64,000 nucleotides of DNA, from NCBI GenBank assembly GCA_037903355.1, contig JBAJFE010000008.1, positions 62,001 to 126,000 on the forward strand, given 5' to 3'. Numbering within the stretch: position 1 is the stretch's first letter; the number at the start of each line of letters is the position of its first letter. The stretch is from Trichuris trichiura (lineage: Eukaryota; Nematoda; Enoplea; Trichinellida; Trichuridae). Of the stretch, positions 1 to 13,220 are shown piece after piece. Made by a program: the position numbers and the translations under genes. A model generated the notes under the pieces. It searched no databases and had not been told where the DNA came from. It saw only the letters and a program-made list of their open reading frames with translations.

Positions 1-3000
1 CTTGAAAGTCAGCTTCTCTTAGACGGCGCTTCCGCCCGCTGCTTATCGACGTTGTGCCACCAGCTGCCACAACACAAGTGAACATGATCTTGTGATCAGA
101 ACTTCTGGCATCAGGTTTTGCAGTCAACTTCTGCCCCCGACTCTTTCAAAAGACCTCTCCTCCAAGAGCATCAATGAACAAAGCCAAAGAACTTTTGCCA
201 AACGGCCAACTGCTAACGCCCGCCTATGACCACCCGCAATCCTTCTCTCGTTCGATGAGAAGCGCTTTGTTTAAATCACTTCCACCGTCAATGATACCAT
301 AAAGAAAGTTCGACCATGTTTTACCTGAATTGGCAAAGTCTACAGATCAACAATAAGCAGCAATATCGCGACGCGTCCTCTACGAACACTACGAAGCGTC
401 TTTATGTTTTTATGCAAATTACATATACTACAGGGTATATACTGGAAAGAGATTGAATGAAATGCCAAGTGAGTAACGTTGACAATAATTTACGCGCACA
501 ACAACTTTGTATTAGCGTGTATTTCTATCAATATACTGCGATTTGCCCAATTCTATTCGTGGACGGATATTGGCTGAAGAAGCGAAGCGTTCACGCCCTC
601 GTTGTGCGTTTGGCCTGCTTTGAACAGTGAACATACAAGAAGAAGGAGCAGTTTTCCGCTTTAAAGGCCACAGGAATCAATGATTGACACTCATAACGCG
701 GCGTAATGACTTTGCGTTAATGTCGAAGAAACCGGTGCGCGTTTGGTCGAACAATTTTCGTCGCAATGTCTTTCGACCCTTCTCAGTCGGCCTGCTACCG
801 TCCCGGCTGGCCGGCCGCCTTTCCTTTTAAGGCAATAAAGTCAAGCCACCTATTCTCTTGGCGCGCGCAAGATACTACAGTCAGCCTTTTTCGGCTAAAC
901 GGCGGTCGATCCGCTAGGCGATTCCGACGCTTAACTGAAGGAATCAATTACGCATGGAAATATTTACCTTTCGGATCGGTGAGTGGCGGCAAAAAATGTA
1001 TGCTCTCCTTTAAGCGAATCGAAGAGTTGGGAGGGAGTTTTTCCCGCCGCAGCTCAAAAAGAGCGAGCACACCCTTTTAGGCAATAATGGAATGTTAGAT
1101 CTTTAGCATTAGCGGAAGGCTGAGGACCAACTGACGGAGCATCTTAAGCTCGACAGCAGGCGCTCAACGACGAGCAAAAAAAACCCACAACTGCCAAAGC
1201 AACGAAACAGCCAATGATACGGTTAAATGGCGGCCAGGGCTCCCTGGCGCCCATGCAGCTGGCGCGTACAAGCAGGAGCAGCCGCGTCAACTGTTCCAAA
1301 AAGAAGCAAATGATACGTCGCATTTTTGGCCAGCCGTCATAGGCTTTCCAAGAATCGAGCATCCAGCCGGCCGTCCTTGGCTTCATCGTCGCGGCATATT
1401 TTCTATTATTGAACAGCCGGGCCGCCGCCTGCGCCGGCTCGTGGCGTAAAGCATCCCCTTTTTTGCAAACGACTCATTAAGGCTAGCCCGCCTTTCATGA
1501 AAGAGCACCCTCAAGATGGGCACAACACCCGACTAATAATAGGGCAGCTGCAATTTGCTTCCCCTTTTTGTAAAGGCCCTTTTTTGGTCATCTTCAATTT
1601 GCCCTTATTAGTCGCTCCGCTTAATGGCATGTACTTAACGGTCTTCTTCATCCTGCAGCGCCATCTACACTTCTACAAAACGATCAATGCGCGCACAAAA
1701 GTATTGAAAAAAGTCCGCAAAGTTTCTTCGGCGCGCTCACACTCTCAAGCCTAATCCCGAAATAGGCTTAATGCCAATTGTTAGGCACCCCAATCCCGAA
1801 TGGATATTTTTAGTAAAGAAAAAAGCGAAAACGTCGGAATTATATTTTACCTACTGTCGTACTAGCAAGGACGGAAATTCTAAAGTTTGTTTTTACTTTG
1901 AATTGCTGTCGGTCCAACGGTTTGGAAATGTACGAGCGAACCGCGCGTGCCAAAGTTGGTTAAAAGAAGCGCGATGTTTATTTTAAGCGGAGAAAAGAGT
2001 GCGCACGCGCACTTCCGTTGGACAAGAGCAACTCTGTACGCGCGCGCTCTCTCTCTCTTTCTCTTTCAATAGCCGTTGGGTGCGACGACTGTAAACATGA
2101 AGCATTTTGGCGAAATGCCAATTTTTATAGGAGCTCTTAAGCTTAGGAAGTCAGCTTACCGCCTATAGGTGCTGCATTCAACGTTGTCGAGAAGTTAGAC
2201 AACTCGGCAGTTTAACCAAAGCGTGAATTATGTCCAGACAGCGGCGGCGGCGGCGGCGAGAAAAATGGTCAGTAAAAAAGTGAATCTTGGAACCACGTCG
2301 CAAAGACGCGCCTGCTCGTACATCTGAGATCCGTTCATACTTTTGCACCCGGTATGCATTTGAAATTTCGGCAACAGGCGCCAACGAAACGCTCGTCCTT
2401 CTCCGGGTGAGAGACTGATTTGAAAAAAAAGAAAAAGAGGAAAAAACGGCTAAGCGCAACGGGCCAACTTCGTCGAGGAATTCTAATTCGCGCCTTTCGT
2501 TCCCGAGCCAACCGGCTGCTGTTGCTGCCGCTGCTCGGATATTTTACTCAAACTTCCACCGAGCTCGCCGCCAAGTTGAGAAGTCCAAGTAAACAAGTTT
2601 AAACCGCGCCCTTGATCGATTGCAATGATCAAACGACTTTGCATACAGATTAACCCGCGCCAAAGACTTTTAAAAACAAAGCATGCAACGCGGCTACAAC
2701 GTTGGACAATGGAAAAATTACGTAGCGGATACTTTCCAGATGAAACTATACGCATTTGGAGATAGTACAATTCGTTGCCGGCTTAATTCCAATGCGTGTA
2801 AACCTATTGGCATCACCCTTCAACGACAGACAACATGTTAGGGAAACAAAATGGAAATGGTCGCGGTTGCGGCCCGTATAAGGAGACGAGACGGCAGCTG
2901 GGCAAACATCCCATTACTTAAGCACAACTCCTTCAGAAAAGCAGCCGACGTTAGCTTGCTCATCCAACCTATTTTCGTTGAAGCAAACTATTCTAAGTGG

Positions 3001-6000
3001 CCGACTGCGGACATGAACAATACCATATGCAAGTGGGCAATAGATTTCCCGCCTCACGACGATGGCACGTTGTGCTAGGTCAAGGAAAACTTTATACTCG
3101 CATAATCAATGAAAAGATTTTCCTTTCCAACGGTGCTTTGACAAGGCGGTAAAGCCAATTCATTGGTAGACTGAATAAAAAGACAATTGGCTGTACAGGA
3201 ATGCAAGCGAAAGGGTAGGCGAATACTGCCTTTAGCGCCATCTTAACCAATGGGCTTAACCCCTGTATATATATATATATATATATATACGCGCATCTTT
3301 TTGGAAAATATGCGCTCGAGCCAACAACAACCAATAAGAGAAAAGCGGTTGACTGCCAACGTTCAGCCTTACGTGGACAGGATTACTTTGGCAGAAGTTT
3401 ACGGAAAGGCTTAACGGAAGCTCCCACCTCTCAACCATTTTGCCAAGGCAAATAAACGGCTTTTGTTGAAAGTGACTGCGCGCCTAAGTGGAAGAGCGCG
3501 GGCAAGCGCGCGCGTTGGAGAAAACTATAAATCTTTTTGATTTATACGTATCGGTCACTTTTGTGAAAAGTTAACTGCTCCTACACGACTTCCGAACAGC
3601 TGTTGGATTTGAACTATTACGTACAGCCTATTCGGAGAAGGCATTACATGAATCAAGCTGCGCTGAATTGACGCCCTATCAAATCCTTTCAAATCACAAC
3701 GCAACGGCGGCCGAGAAGACCGTGCCAACTTGGCAGCAACGTCACATTTCGTCGACTAAGCCCATTTGACGACTAGAAAAGCCCAACGAACTTATGGCCA
3801 CCAAAAATCGCCATTTGAACAACAATTAATTGCCAGTTTTTTCTCTTCGTTAATATTACTTACTATTACTTTAAAATGTTTTCGATCGCCAATTTCAAAC
3901 CTGTACGGGCCTACATCATGCAGTCAAGCATCTCATAACAACCTTACAATGAGAAAAGCATTATATTCAAAAGTGAGCTACAAAAAAGGGCGGCTAGTAA
4001 AGGTATTTAAAAAATTTATTTTTTCCCCCTTTATTGTAAGCAATTCCTTTTACAAACGCTGCTCCCGTGAAACGCGCGCGAGCTAAACGAACCAAACCAT
4101 TGGGCAAAGATAAGCCGAAGTGACAGAAGCAATACGTCAAAATGATGAACAGTCGAAGAAGCAAATTGTGCGCTCTCCCCCAATAATATTATAGAAAGCG
4201 CTTTGGCAAAAGTGGAACAGTCCTTTAAGCACAATGCTCCAAGAAGCAGTCAACAAATTTAAAATCGATCATTGGCAGTGACAATGAAGCAAAAAATAAC
4301 CGTATACGGGGGGAGGGAGGGCGGCAAAACGACAGTCTGCCCGCCACCTACAAAACTGCAAATTCTTGAAATTCCATCTCCTCTACCAAGCAGCGACGAT
4401 GACGACAACAGCGCAGAGGAGATACAAACGAGTAAAGATAAAAGTTGATAGTATTCCTAAGTATTCATATATCAGAACAAATGGTAAAATGAACTTCAAC
4501 AAGTCCAGCTCAACGCGGCAGCATTTTTTGCATAGGCCATAAAAGGCAATACATAAAAATAAAAGAATTATTGCATAGGCTTAGGCTTAGCCTAGTATAC
4601 AACGAGATTGGCTAGTGAACAAATTTTAAAAAAATGCAATTGCGGTTAGTATATGGGCAAAGTTGGTGCAGGTAACTTTTTGGCGGGAAAAAAAGCACTT
4701 CCATCTCCCACTGCATGTTTACGCAACAGACACGAATGAGTTTGCTAGTAATGCGAGCTCATTCATAAAATAGTCTGAATTATGGCTCAACGACTGTTCG
4801 TACGGAAAGTGCTGTAGTAGAAAACAACACTTTTGCTTTACAGGGAAACTTAAGCCCGCGGAGCATCTATGAAAAAAAGTAGCTTCTAATACAAGCAAAC
4901 ACATTGTGCATCAAACTCATTTTTTCATTTGAATGCATACTTTTAATATTACAAAAATTCATAACGCTCTTTAATAAGCTTATTTTTTCATGGGCTTATT
5001 TTGGCAAAACAATTTACGCGCTGACAGTTACGTAGCTATACACGCTATCCGCTCAATTCTAGCCAATTTGTCTCGCCCGACGATAATTATTAAATGATAC
5101 CTTCCGTCGAGCTACAGGGGCGCCATCTATGCATTACAAAAAATTAGCATATTAAACGCGGGAAAGGAAAAGTTCACCTTATTATATTTTGTAGCAAAAT
5201 GTAATTGCTTGGATTCCGCGGCATTGTTTAAGCCGAATGGTAAGGGAAGTTGGCAAAAGTTATTCTTTGCCAACTTAGGCAATATTAAGATTAACTTAGT
5301 ATTAAGATTGCTAATACTGCCTCGGCCGGAAATCGAACGACTTTTTTTCAGACAACCAAAACAAAATTGGAAAATCAGTGGCAGCTCAAATTAAGGACGG
5401 GGAATTATTGCTAATACTTTTCGGGATTTGGTCATCACTTGTTTTTTCTCTATCAGCATTTACTTACGGAAGGCTGCCCGAATTAATGATAAGATATACG
5501 ACAACAGAGAAAGGGCTAAGTGGGCCCTTTTGCATGAATTTTTGGGGAACCCATAAACAAGCCTTTCTATGGAAATCTAATAAAGGGTTATCCGCTTAAG
5601 GCAAAACAGTATGCACTTTATCCCGAATACTTTACAACTATATTCATATAATGCGTTAAACATGTCTACTTTTTAATCGGGAGGACTATTTCCCGCCAGA
5701 AAGGATTCTGCTTAAAGGAGTGCAGTTTTAAATCGATTCGATTTAGCTCAGCTATGAGTGGCTCAAGTTGTTGGAATGGAATTTATGCAAATTTAATCGA
5801 AACGGATCTTGAAAAGCAATCCGTTCGTCGATGCCATTAGGAAGTGATGCGATCAAACCGGAGGCGAACCAACCGCGCGGCGCCCACCGATTGGGTGCGG
5901 CGGCGGCGGCGCGGTATGGCTTTGTCAAATAGCTGCGCGTTGCTAAATCGATTAAGCATCATCGTCGTTGAGGCGAACAAATTGGAGAACCAACTGTGCC

Positions 6001-6247
6001 GCTATAATGAGCACTCCGGTTTGCAATGGCACTCGGCGAAAAATTGAAACCTGCATGACAGCCGCGCCAGCCGGCAAGCTCAAAGCATCTTCGCCTAAGC
6101 ACACTGCGTTACTCTGATTTGAAGTTTCAAACTTCATTCCTCTTTGACGGACGCCTCTCTCACTCTCTCCCTCTCTTACTCTGTTCGCTTCCTCAGCTTT
6201 TAGTGAAATAGAGCGAAAGTTGTCCAACAGAAAGAGAGAGAGCCGCA
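1..6247. other. Intergenic region, no supported gene
   Basis: I see no exon chain with consistent splice phases and no family motif in these 6.2 kb. Short open frames exist, for example 766-1080 (+) and 1144-1386 (-, two hydrophobic stretches), but none has supporting context. Simple sequence includes a (TA)n run near 3265-3290, a CT-rich run near 2047-2065 and CG-rich alternating tracts. A short TTAGGC-like run lies near 4576-4592. The last few hundred bases should hold the promoter and 5' UTR of the receptor gene that starts at 6248. Confidence 0.6.
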
Positions 6248-9200
6248 ATGGCCTTCGACATGAGTGCTCTCCGACTCTTCGGACTTTTCATCTACGTTGG
6301 AGCAATGCTACTGATTCAAGAAGGTGAGTTGCTAATAGCGGCGGCAAAAATAAGCACGTAACGAACTCCTTTACTACGAGAGGCGATTGGGGCGCCACTG
6401 GCAAGCTGTCATTCAGTCAACATACCTCAAAGAAACTTTGAGCTTATAGAATAAGAAATATATTTGTAATAGACCACCTACATTTTTTGTCTTACAAAAC
6501 CCACGTGTACGAAAGCTTTAGGTGGGAACAAAAAAGAAGGAATGAGATCTTTTTTGATCTACAACCGTCCGCTTACGTATTCAGCTTCAGTGAACCCAAA
6601 TTAGCATACTAACCTAAGCGACGACAAGTAGCATACGTGCGCACTTGTAGTTCTACCTTATTAAGGGATAAAGGAATGGGTCAAGTTAAGGTAGGTTTTG
6701 CTTAGTACGCTACAGCTAAATGGGGCTCACCTCCATTAACCAGAAGATGTTACAAATTAGGTTATTTGCATAAAATTAAAATTAGAAGACATCGGTAGCG
6801 ATTGTTTTTTTTTGTTTTGCAGCAGCCGCCGCAAACGAAAATGCAAAACGACTTATCGATGATTTGCTGATGAATTACAACAAGTTACGACGTCCTGTCA
6901 AAAATCCGAAGGACGTATTGACCGTTAAACTGAAGTTGCGCCTGTCGCAAATTATCGATCTGGTAAGGCTGTTTGAAAATTCCTTTGCAAGCACGCGCGC
7001 GCGCGCGCGCCCGCATTCCTTCGTCCCGCCACCGGTGTACAATTGCAGCACGAAAAAGACCAAATAATGACAACGAGCGTTTGGCTGAAGCAGGAATGGA
7101 TGGACAACAAGCTCATTTGGGATCCAAAACAGTACGGCGGTGTCAGAGTGCTTTACGTACCCGCTGAGATGATCTGGTTGCCGGATATTGTTCTTTACAA
7201 CAAGTATACCACCCTACCCGTTCGTTTTCCGAAAATCCAAATCCTTTTTTTCATTTTAAAGCGCCGCCAGCAACTACAACATATCTATAACTACAAAAGC
7301 TACACTGCACCATGATGGCTTAGTTCGATGGGAACCTCCGGCGATATACAAGAGCATGTGCTTCATCAATGTAGAATGGTACGTATTGCGAATGATTCAA
7401 CGTTGTAGCAACATAATCCCCTTCTTAGGTTTCCCTTTGATGAGCAAACATGCCATTTAAAATTCGGTTCGTGGACTTATACGGAAGAGCACGTCGACCT
7501 TCAACATATGGACCCATCCGTTGAGCATGTAATGGAACTAAGCGAGGCGGACGGCTCGTGGCGTAACGTTTCCATTATTCGAAATGGAATAGGTAATTAT
7601 TTTTCAAATTTGAAAAACTGGGACCCAATCCTCAAACGTTGCTTTTTCACTAACGACAACGTCTTTACGCTTAAAATGATCTCTCGTTGTTGCCTGAACG
7701 ACCGAAACCAACATACGGGAAATAAGCATCAAACTTGGGAGTTTAGGCAAATTTTTTAGCGCTTCAAAAAAAACTCGCTAACGTCGTAGGCTTCTGTGAA
7801 TTCTTCTGAAAGTTTGAATTTAAAAAAAATTTACATAACCTTGCGCGAGTGAATTTTTTTCGCGTGCCGCAGCGACCAACATAAGGAAAATAAGCACTAA
7901 ACTTGAGTTTATGCAAATTTTTTAACGCTTCAAAAACCTCACTAACGCCGTAAGCTTATGCAAATTCTTCTGAAAGTTTAAAGGTGAAAAAAATTTACAT
8001 AACCTTACGCGAGTGAGTTTTTTTCGCGTGCCGCAGCGACCAACTTACGGAAAGTAAGCACCAAACTTGACAGTTTATGCAAATTTTTCAGCGCTTCAAA
8101 AAGCTCACTAACGTCCAAAGCTTATGTAAATTCTTTCGAAACTTTGAAATTCGAAAAAAATTTACATACCCTTACTCGAGTGAGTTTTTTTTTCGCGAGC
8201 CGCAGCTCAATGCTTGATAACACAACGTAGATAATAACCTTATTGCAAACCTCCGCGCTGATTTTTGTTGTTGCCTGAACGGCCGAGACCAACATTCGGA
8301 AAATAAGCCCCTAAATTGGGAGAATATGCAAATTTTTCCGCACTTCGAAAAGCTCGCAAACGTCGCAAGGTCATGTACATTCTTTTGAAAGTTTGAATTT
8401 GAAAAAAATTTACATAAACTTGCGCGAGTGAGTTTTTTTGCGTGCCGTAGCAACCAACATAAGGAAAATAAGCACTAAACTTGAGTTTATGCAAATTTTT
8501 TAACGCTTCAAAAAGCTCACCAACGTTCTAAGCTTATGTAAATTCTTTTGAAACTTTGGATTTGAAAAAAATTTGCATAACCTTGCGCGAGTGAGTTTTT
8601 TCGCGTGCCGCAGCGACCAACACAAGTGCCAAACTTGAGAGTTTATGCAAATTTTTCAGCGTTTAAAAACCTCGCTTACGTCGTAAGCTTACGTAAATTC
8701 TTTTGAAAGTTTGAATTTCAAAAAAATTTACATAACCTAACGCTAGTGAGTTTTTTTGGCTTGGTGCCGCAGCCCAATGCTTGGTGACACAGTGTAGAAA
8801 ATAACCCTATTGGAAAACTTCCACGCTGATTTTCGTTGTTGCCTGAACGATCGAGACCAACATACGGAAAAAAGAGCCAAATTTCAAAGTGCATGCAAAT
8901 TTTTTAGCGCCTGAAAAAGCTCGCTAACGTCGCAAGCATATATAAATTCTCTTGAAAGTTTGAATTTGAAAAAAAAATTTATATAATCTTGCGCGAGTGA
9001 GTTTTTTTCACGTGCCACAGCTCAATGCATGATAACAGAACATAGATAATAAACCTATTGCAGACTTCCACGCTGACGTAGCAGCGTCAGCTTGTGGGAA
9101 CCTTCTTAGGCGGCCAAGATTAGCGTGATGCAAAACTGTCAACTGAATTCAACTTTTTGTAGATCTGTCAGACTACTACCCGTCGGTGGAATGGGATATC

Positions 9201-11429
9201 TTGTCAATTCCAGCTAAGAGACATGCCAGAGCTTACAACAGCTGCTGCTCGAAGTTTAAAAAAGATTTCATCGACATCACGTACTACATAAATCTGAGAA
9301 GAAAACCTCTGTTCTATACGGTCAACTTGATATTTCCTTGCTTTGGAATTTCCTTTCTAACTATACTGGTATTCTACCTTCCCAGCGACAGCAACGAGAA
9401 AATATCATTGTGCATCGCCATTCTGGTATCGCTGACCGTCTTTGTCCTACTTTTGACGGAAATTATACCTGCGACCAGCATAGTGCTACCGCTAATAGGT
9501 TTGAACAGGCTACCTTTACAAACTCATTTGCATACAAGTTGTCATCAACTTTGCAGGCAAATACTTGCTGTTTACAATGATTATGGTCACTTTGTCCGTC
9601 ATAGTCACCGTTGTATCGCTCAATTTGCATTTTCGCAACCCGGCCACCCACCGAATGCCAAAATGGGTTAAGCAAATATTTCTACGCACGTTACCCCATT
9701 ACCTTTTTATGAGGCGACCGCTGGGAGACGACGACGACGACACCTTTCGACGAGTATCGAGCAGACGTTCGGATGCTCAATTCCCGCATGTTCGAATTGG
9801 ACCAAGCGGCGATCAAGCCAACTGCTATGATCAGACTTCGTCTTTTCAAAGGGGTCGAAGTGAAATGGTCGGACGCCATTTCTCCGACGCGGCTACGGAA
9901 TCGTCCGACCGAGCCGTAGGTAGCGTTGACGAAATCTTTTTCGCCCCGCCGGTTTTGCGAGCTTTCCAAAACGTCTGCTTCATTGCCAGATTGCTGCAGA
10001 AGAAGGACAAAGATGACAAAGTGAGTGCCACTAAATATTTCATTTAAATATTCGCCCGCGAGCACTGCCTAAAAGCGCGGGAAAGTCTTAGGGCGCTCAT
10101 TGGCTCGTAGGGTTTGCTAGCTTAAAACATTTTGCCTTTCTTTACGGCGTAGAAGTATAATCAAGTAACTACTCCGTTTGAAAATTTAAATATTTAAGCT
10201 AACAATAGCATAACTCTTACGAATACAAAACTATGCACATCTCAAAGTTGACAATTGCAAAATTTCAACCCGGAAGATAAGCTATTAAAATTTAAACTTG
10301 TTCAATGCAAGGGTCGCTGCTTTCCTATAAGGAGAAAATAAAAAATTTAAACTGGGTGAAATAAGGGAACTTTTGACTTGAACAACCTGACATGAGCGTT
10401 AAAACGCGAAAATCGAAAAACAATTGTTTCTTGCTTATAGGCCACTTAACTGAGAATGAAATTTTCTTAAGAGTATCACTTCTTGCAATGCATAATAGGT
10501 TGTCGTAATACAACCATTAGAGGGAAGAATTGAAGACTTACAATTCCTCTTCGTTTCACTTCAATTCAGCAGGAATGGATTAGTATGTTTCCGTAGTTTG
10601 GACTTTTGCCAAAGAAGGTCAAAAAAGATAAGCAAGTTCACTGGCACGTACATAAGTTCTTCGTTCAAAATTAGTTGAAAATGGTCGTCGCCTAAAAGAT
10701 CAGCAGGTTATTAGTACAAAATATCCTCTTGGACAGGTGTTACCTTAATTGGACTTCCTCGCTTCCAAAGCAGAACGAATATTAACCATAACGAGTCATA
10801 GGGGTTACTGACCATTTCTTCTTTTTCGAGACAAAGTATACACACGCACTGTAGAACCAAAAACACTTCAATGATGACTGCTCGACTTGCGGAAAAGGAT
10901 AATGCAAGCTCAGACGAATTCCATTAATAGAAGCGCAATTTAAAAACACATTTGTAGGCAGTACAAAACGGCTGCAAAACTCTGCAATCAGTTAAAACAA
11001 AACAGACAGTTCAGTAAGCATAAACGAAAAAGCAAAACGCTGACTACACGACACAAAGAAAGTTTAGTTACGCAGTTTAAGAGCTAAGTGACGTCATATT
11101 GCGTCACGATTCTATCTGGTCCTTATCATTAATTTAAAAAAGAAAAAATTTACATACTGACAAATATGTAAATGTTGGCATTGCAGATAGACGAAGACTG
11201 GAAATACGTTGCGGTAAGAAAAAGAACCGTTTGGCTCTCCGCGACCAAAGTACGCAAAGTTATTCATTTTCAGATGGTGTTCGATCGTTTATTCTTATGG
11301 ATATTTTCAATCGCCTGCTTTCTTGGCACCGTTATTATCCTTCTAAGGGCACCGTCCCTCTACGACGACAGAGTGCCAATCGAGCCAAGGTTGCCAACAA
11401 CACCGCAAACTTTGCAACACGTCTATTGA
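6248..11429 (+). CDS. Nicotinic acetylcholine receptor alpha-type subunit
   Basis: Subunit of a pentameric acetylcholine-gated cation channel of the plasma membrane. Exons: 6248-6323, 6823-6962, 7049-7203, 7271-7378, 7429-7592, 9163-9498, 9557-10020, 11187-11213, 11274-11429. All introns are GT-AG and all phases agree, giving 541 aa. Visible features are a signal peptide (about 1-24), the loop motif WLPDIVLYN, a Cys-loop with 13 residues between C154 and C168, the vicinal Cys pair of an alpha subunit (C242-C243, SCC), M1 (about 265-287), M2 ([16 protein letters not shown], from E293), M3, and a long acidic/Ser-rich cytoplasmic loop. DWKYVA precedes M4 (about 497-514). E293 at the inner end of M2 fits a cation channel. 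The closest type I can suggest is the UNC-38/UNC-63 class, not certain. Exon 8 has only 27 bp. The last intron (60 bp) is in frame and stop-free. Confidence 0.95.
7640..9080. repeat. Higher-order tandem repeat in receptor intron 5
   Basis: Intron 7593-9162 is filled by diverged tandem units of about 165 bp. Each contains an A-rich patch (TTTGAAAAAAATTTACATAA), a GCGCGAGTGAGTTTTTT block and a GCCGCAGC motif. Every third unit carries an extra segment of about 70 bp (CAATGCTTGATAACAC ... GTTGTTGCCTGAAC). That marker starts at 7686, 8267 and 8835, so the super-period is 581 then 568 bp. The layout is long-short-short, repeated. No coding potential is seen. It looks like a small satellite-like array. 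Confidence 0.85.
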
Positions 11430-11449
11430 TGGACGACATCGATGACTTT

Positions 11450-12359
11450 TCACCTTTGCCTTTCGGTTTGTCGTTTGTTCACTTTCAAAAATACAATGGC
11501 GCTCCAAAGATGAATCAGCGTGCCGACCAACAGGCAAACCTGAACGTAGGTGCTCGCATCGGATGGTCATTAATAGTAAAAAAAACGCTTACGGAAGCTA
11601 GAGACCAAAGGAATTGATGATGGCAGCTGGGACAGCTATAGCCGACGCTGAATTTTACCAACATACCAATTTCAACTATGGTTGCCAGTAGGGACAGGAA
11701 AAAGAAAAATGCGTTCACAATTCCGTCCTGAAAAGTCGAATACCGCTTTAATAGGGGGCGCTTAAAGCCTGAGCACGGTTTCATCTAAATTTGCATATTA
11801 AAATTTTATTAGGCATAAATTTGATAAGCTCTAAAGAAAAAAAGCGTATACCGCCCTGCGTAGGGAGTCGTTTGCCGACGAGTTCGCTTGGACAAGCGAG
11901 GAGGAGTCGCGCTGCCAAGCCGCAATCCAACAAAGCAGGAATACACAAGCGACCACCAATTGTAGAACCGCCGTACATATGGGGATATTTTGCAACTCGA
12001 AAGCTGTGCCACGACGATAGCAATAGTCGGTCAAGTAGTTGGTGAATTTGCATTGAGACAACAGGCACGCAAGCGTAACGGATGGCAGCAACTTAAACGT
12101 AATAACATTACAACAAAGCAAAACTACGCAAACGAGCAAAACAACTAACAATTTGCAAAAGTTTCACGCTTGTGGTTAGACAAAAGCCGGGCGATGTTGT
12201 TATCAAACTAGGAAGCTTCCAAGTCGTTTGAGCGCTTCCACTAACTACCGGTAAGGCATTGTGGTCACCCTGAGTGGACAGATCGCAAACGTAGCGCGTC
12301 TGCCTTACTTCGGTGACTGTTGTTTCCTCCGTGCTAAAGTCGGTCTCTACGGCGGGCAT
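11450..12359 (-). CDS. Four-TM MARVEL-like membrane protein
   Basis: Four exons read from the right: 12359-12269, 12144-11852, 11727-11659, 11539-11450. All are GT-AG with matching phases and give 180 aa. The N-terminus is short, acidic and Thr-rich (MPAVETDFSTEE). There are four hydrophobic segments: TM1 (VLLVCVVLLCCNVI), TM2 (AVLQLVVACVFLLCWIAAW), TM3 (VNAFFFFLSLLATIVEI) and TM4 (VCLLVGTLIHLWSAIVFL). A short basic tail (KVNKRQTERQR) follows. The Asp before TM3 and the spacing resemble MARVEL/CMTM/plasmolipin proteins, which act in membrane apposition and vesicle trafficking; this family call is inference. The stop lies 20 bp from the receptor stop on the other strand. A minus-strand AATAAA (11288-11293) falls inside the last receptor exon. 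Confidence 0.7.
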
Positions 12360-13220
12360 TTTAACAGCGCAGATTGACGACCGCCTTCCACGCGGGATTT
12401 ATAAGCAAAACTTTTCTTCGACAAAGGACCGGTTGATGTGTGTGCACAGTCACAGCTTACTATCGCGTTAACAAAAAGACGTTCGGACATTCTTCCGACT
12501 TTAACAAGAGGCGGCCCACTTTTCAGGCGAATATCTAAACAAAATTCAGCGCTTCTCGTTGATACGGTTCAATAACTGCGCGAACAGGGATCGTAGACGG
12601 TCACGGCTTTTTGGCCAATGGCCGAAAAGATCAACAACAAACAGGTTTTGAAAAATAACACCCAAACTGGAGCCTATAAAAGAGACAACGGCTTTGTGAC
12701 GACGGATGACTAACTTTTTCAAACTATTTGCATACAAACCTGATGATGACTATCCGTTAGCACGATTTTGATGACAACAACTTGGCATCATTCAAGTGAC
12801 TTAACTTCCCAAATTGGACTTCCCATCTGCTGTCCAATGTTGGCAAAATGCCAACGTTTAAAACACGTCTGCTCGCTTACAGTTCTTCCGATGAACTTTT
12901 AAAAAAATTCATGTAATTGGCAGCCTATCGAACGCTGCCTGGCGGGTCTGCCTTATCTTTAAAATATTATCATATTTATTTATCGGACATTGTAAAGTCA
13001 ACGCGTTTGAGAAAATAGGAAGCAAAAAGCTCGCCGGGTTGACATCCCGAAAACTTGGCCAACCGTGGAGCCAACCACGTAGGCCATATGACCCATAGAG
13101 ACAATAGGAATGGCGCGAAGATGTGGGCCAAAGTAAAAGGGACGGCCAAAATGCCGGCGACAACTTTTCCCGCCAATGGAATGGAAAAACCGTCGTTGCC
13201 CGACGACGGAGATATAGTGA
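12360..13220. other. Spacer between MARVEL-like gene and ANKFY1
   Basis: About 860 bp lie between two minus-strand genes. The ANKFY1 3' UTR probably occupies the right part, with a minus-strand AATAAA at 12975-12980, about 240 bp past the stop. The left part should hold the promoter of the four-TM gene. I see no other gene here. Confidence 0.6.

Noticed and set aside
1144..1386. 80-codon minus-strand frame with two hydrophobic segments
   Set aside because: No splice context, no relatives known to me, and composition close to that of random frames nearby.
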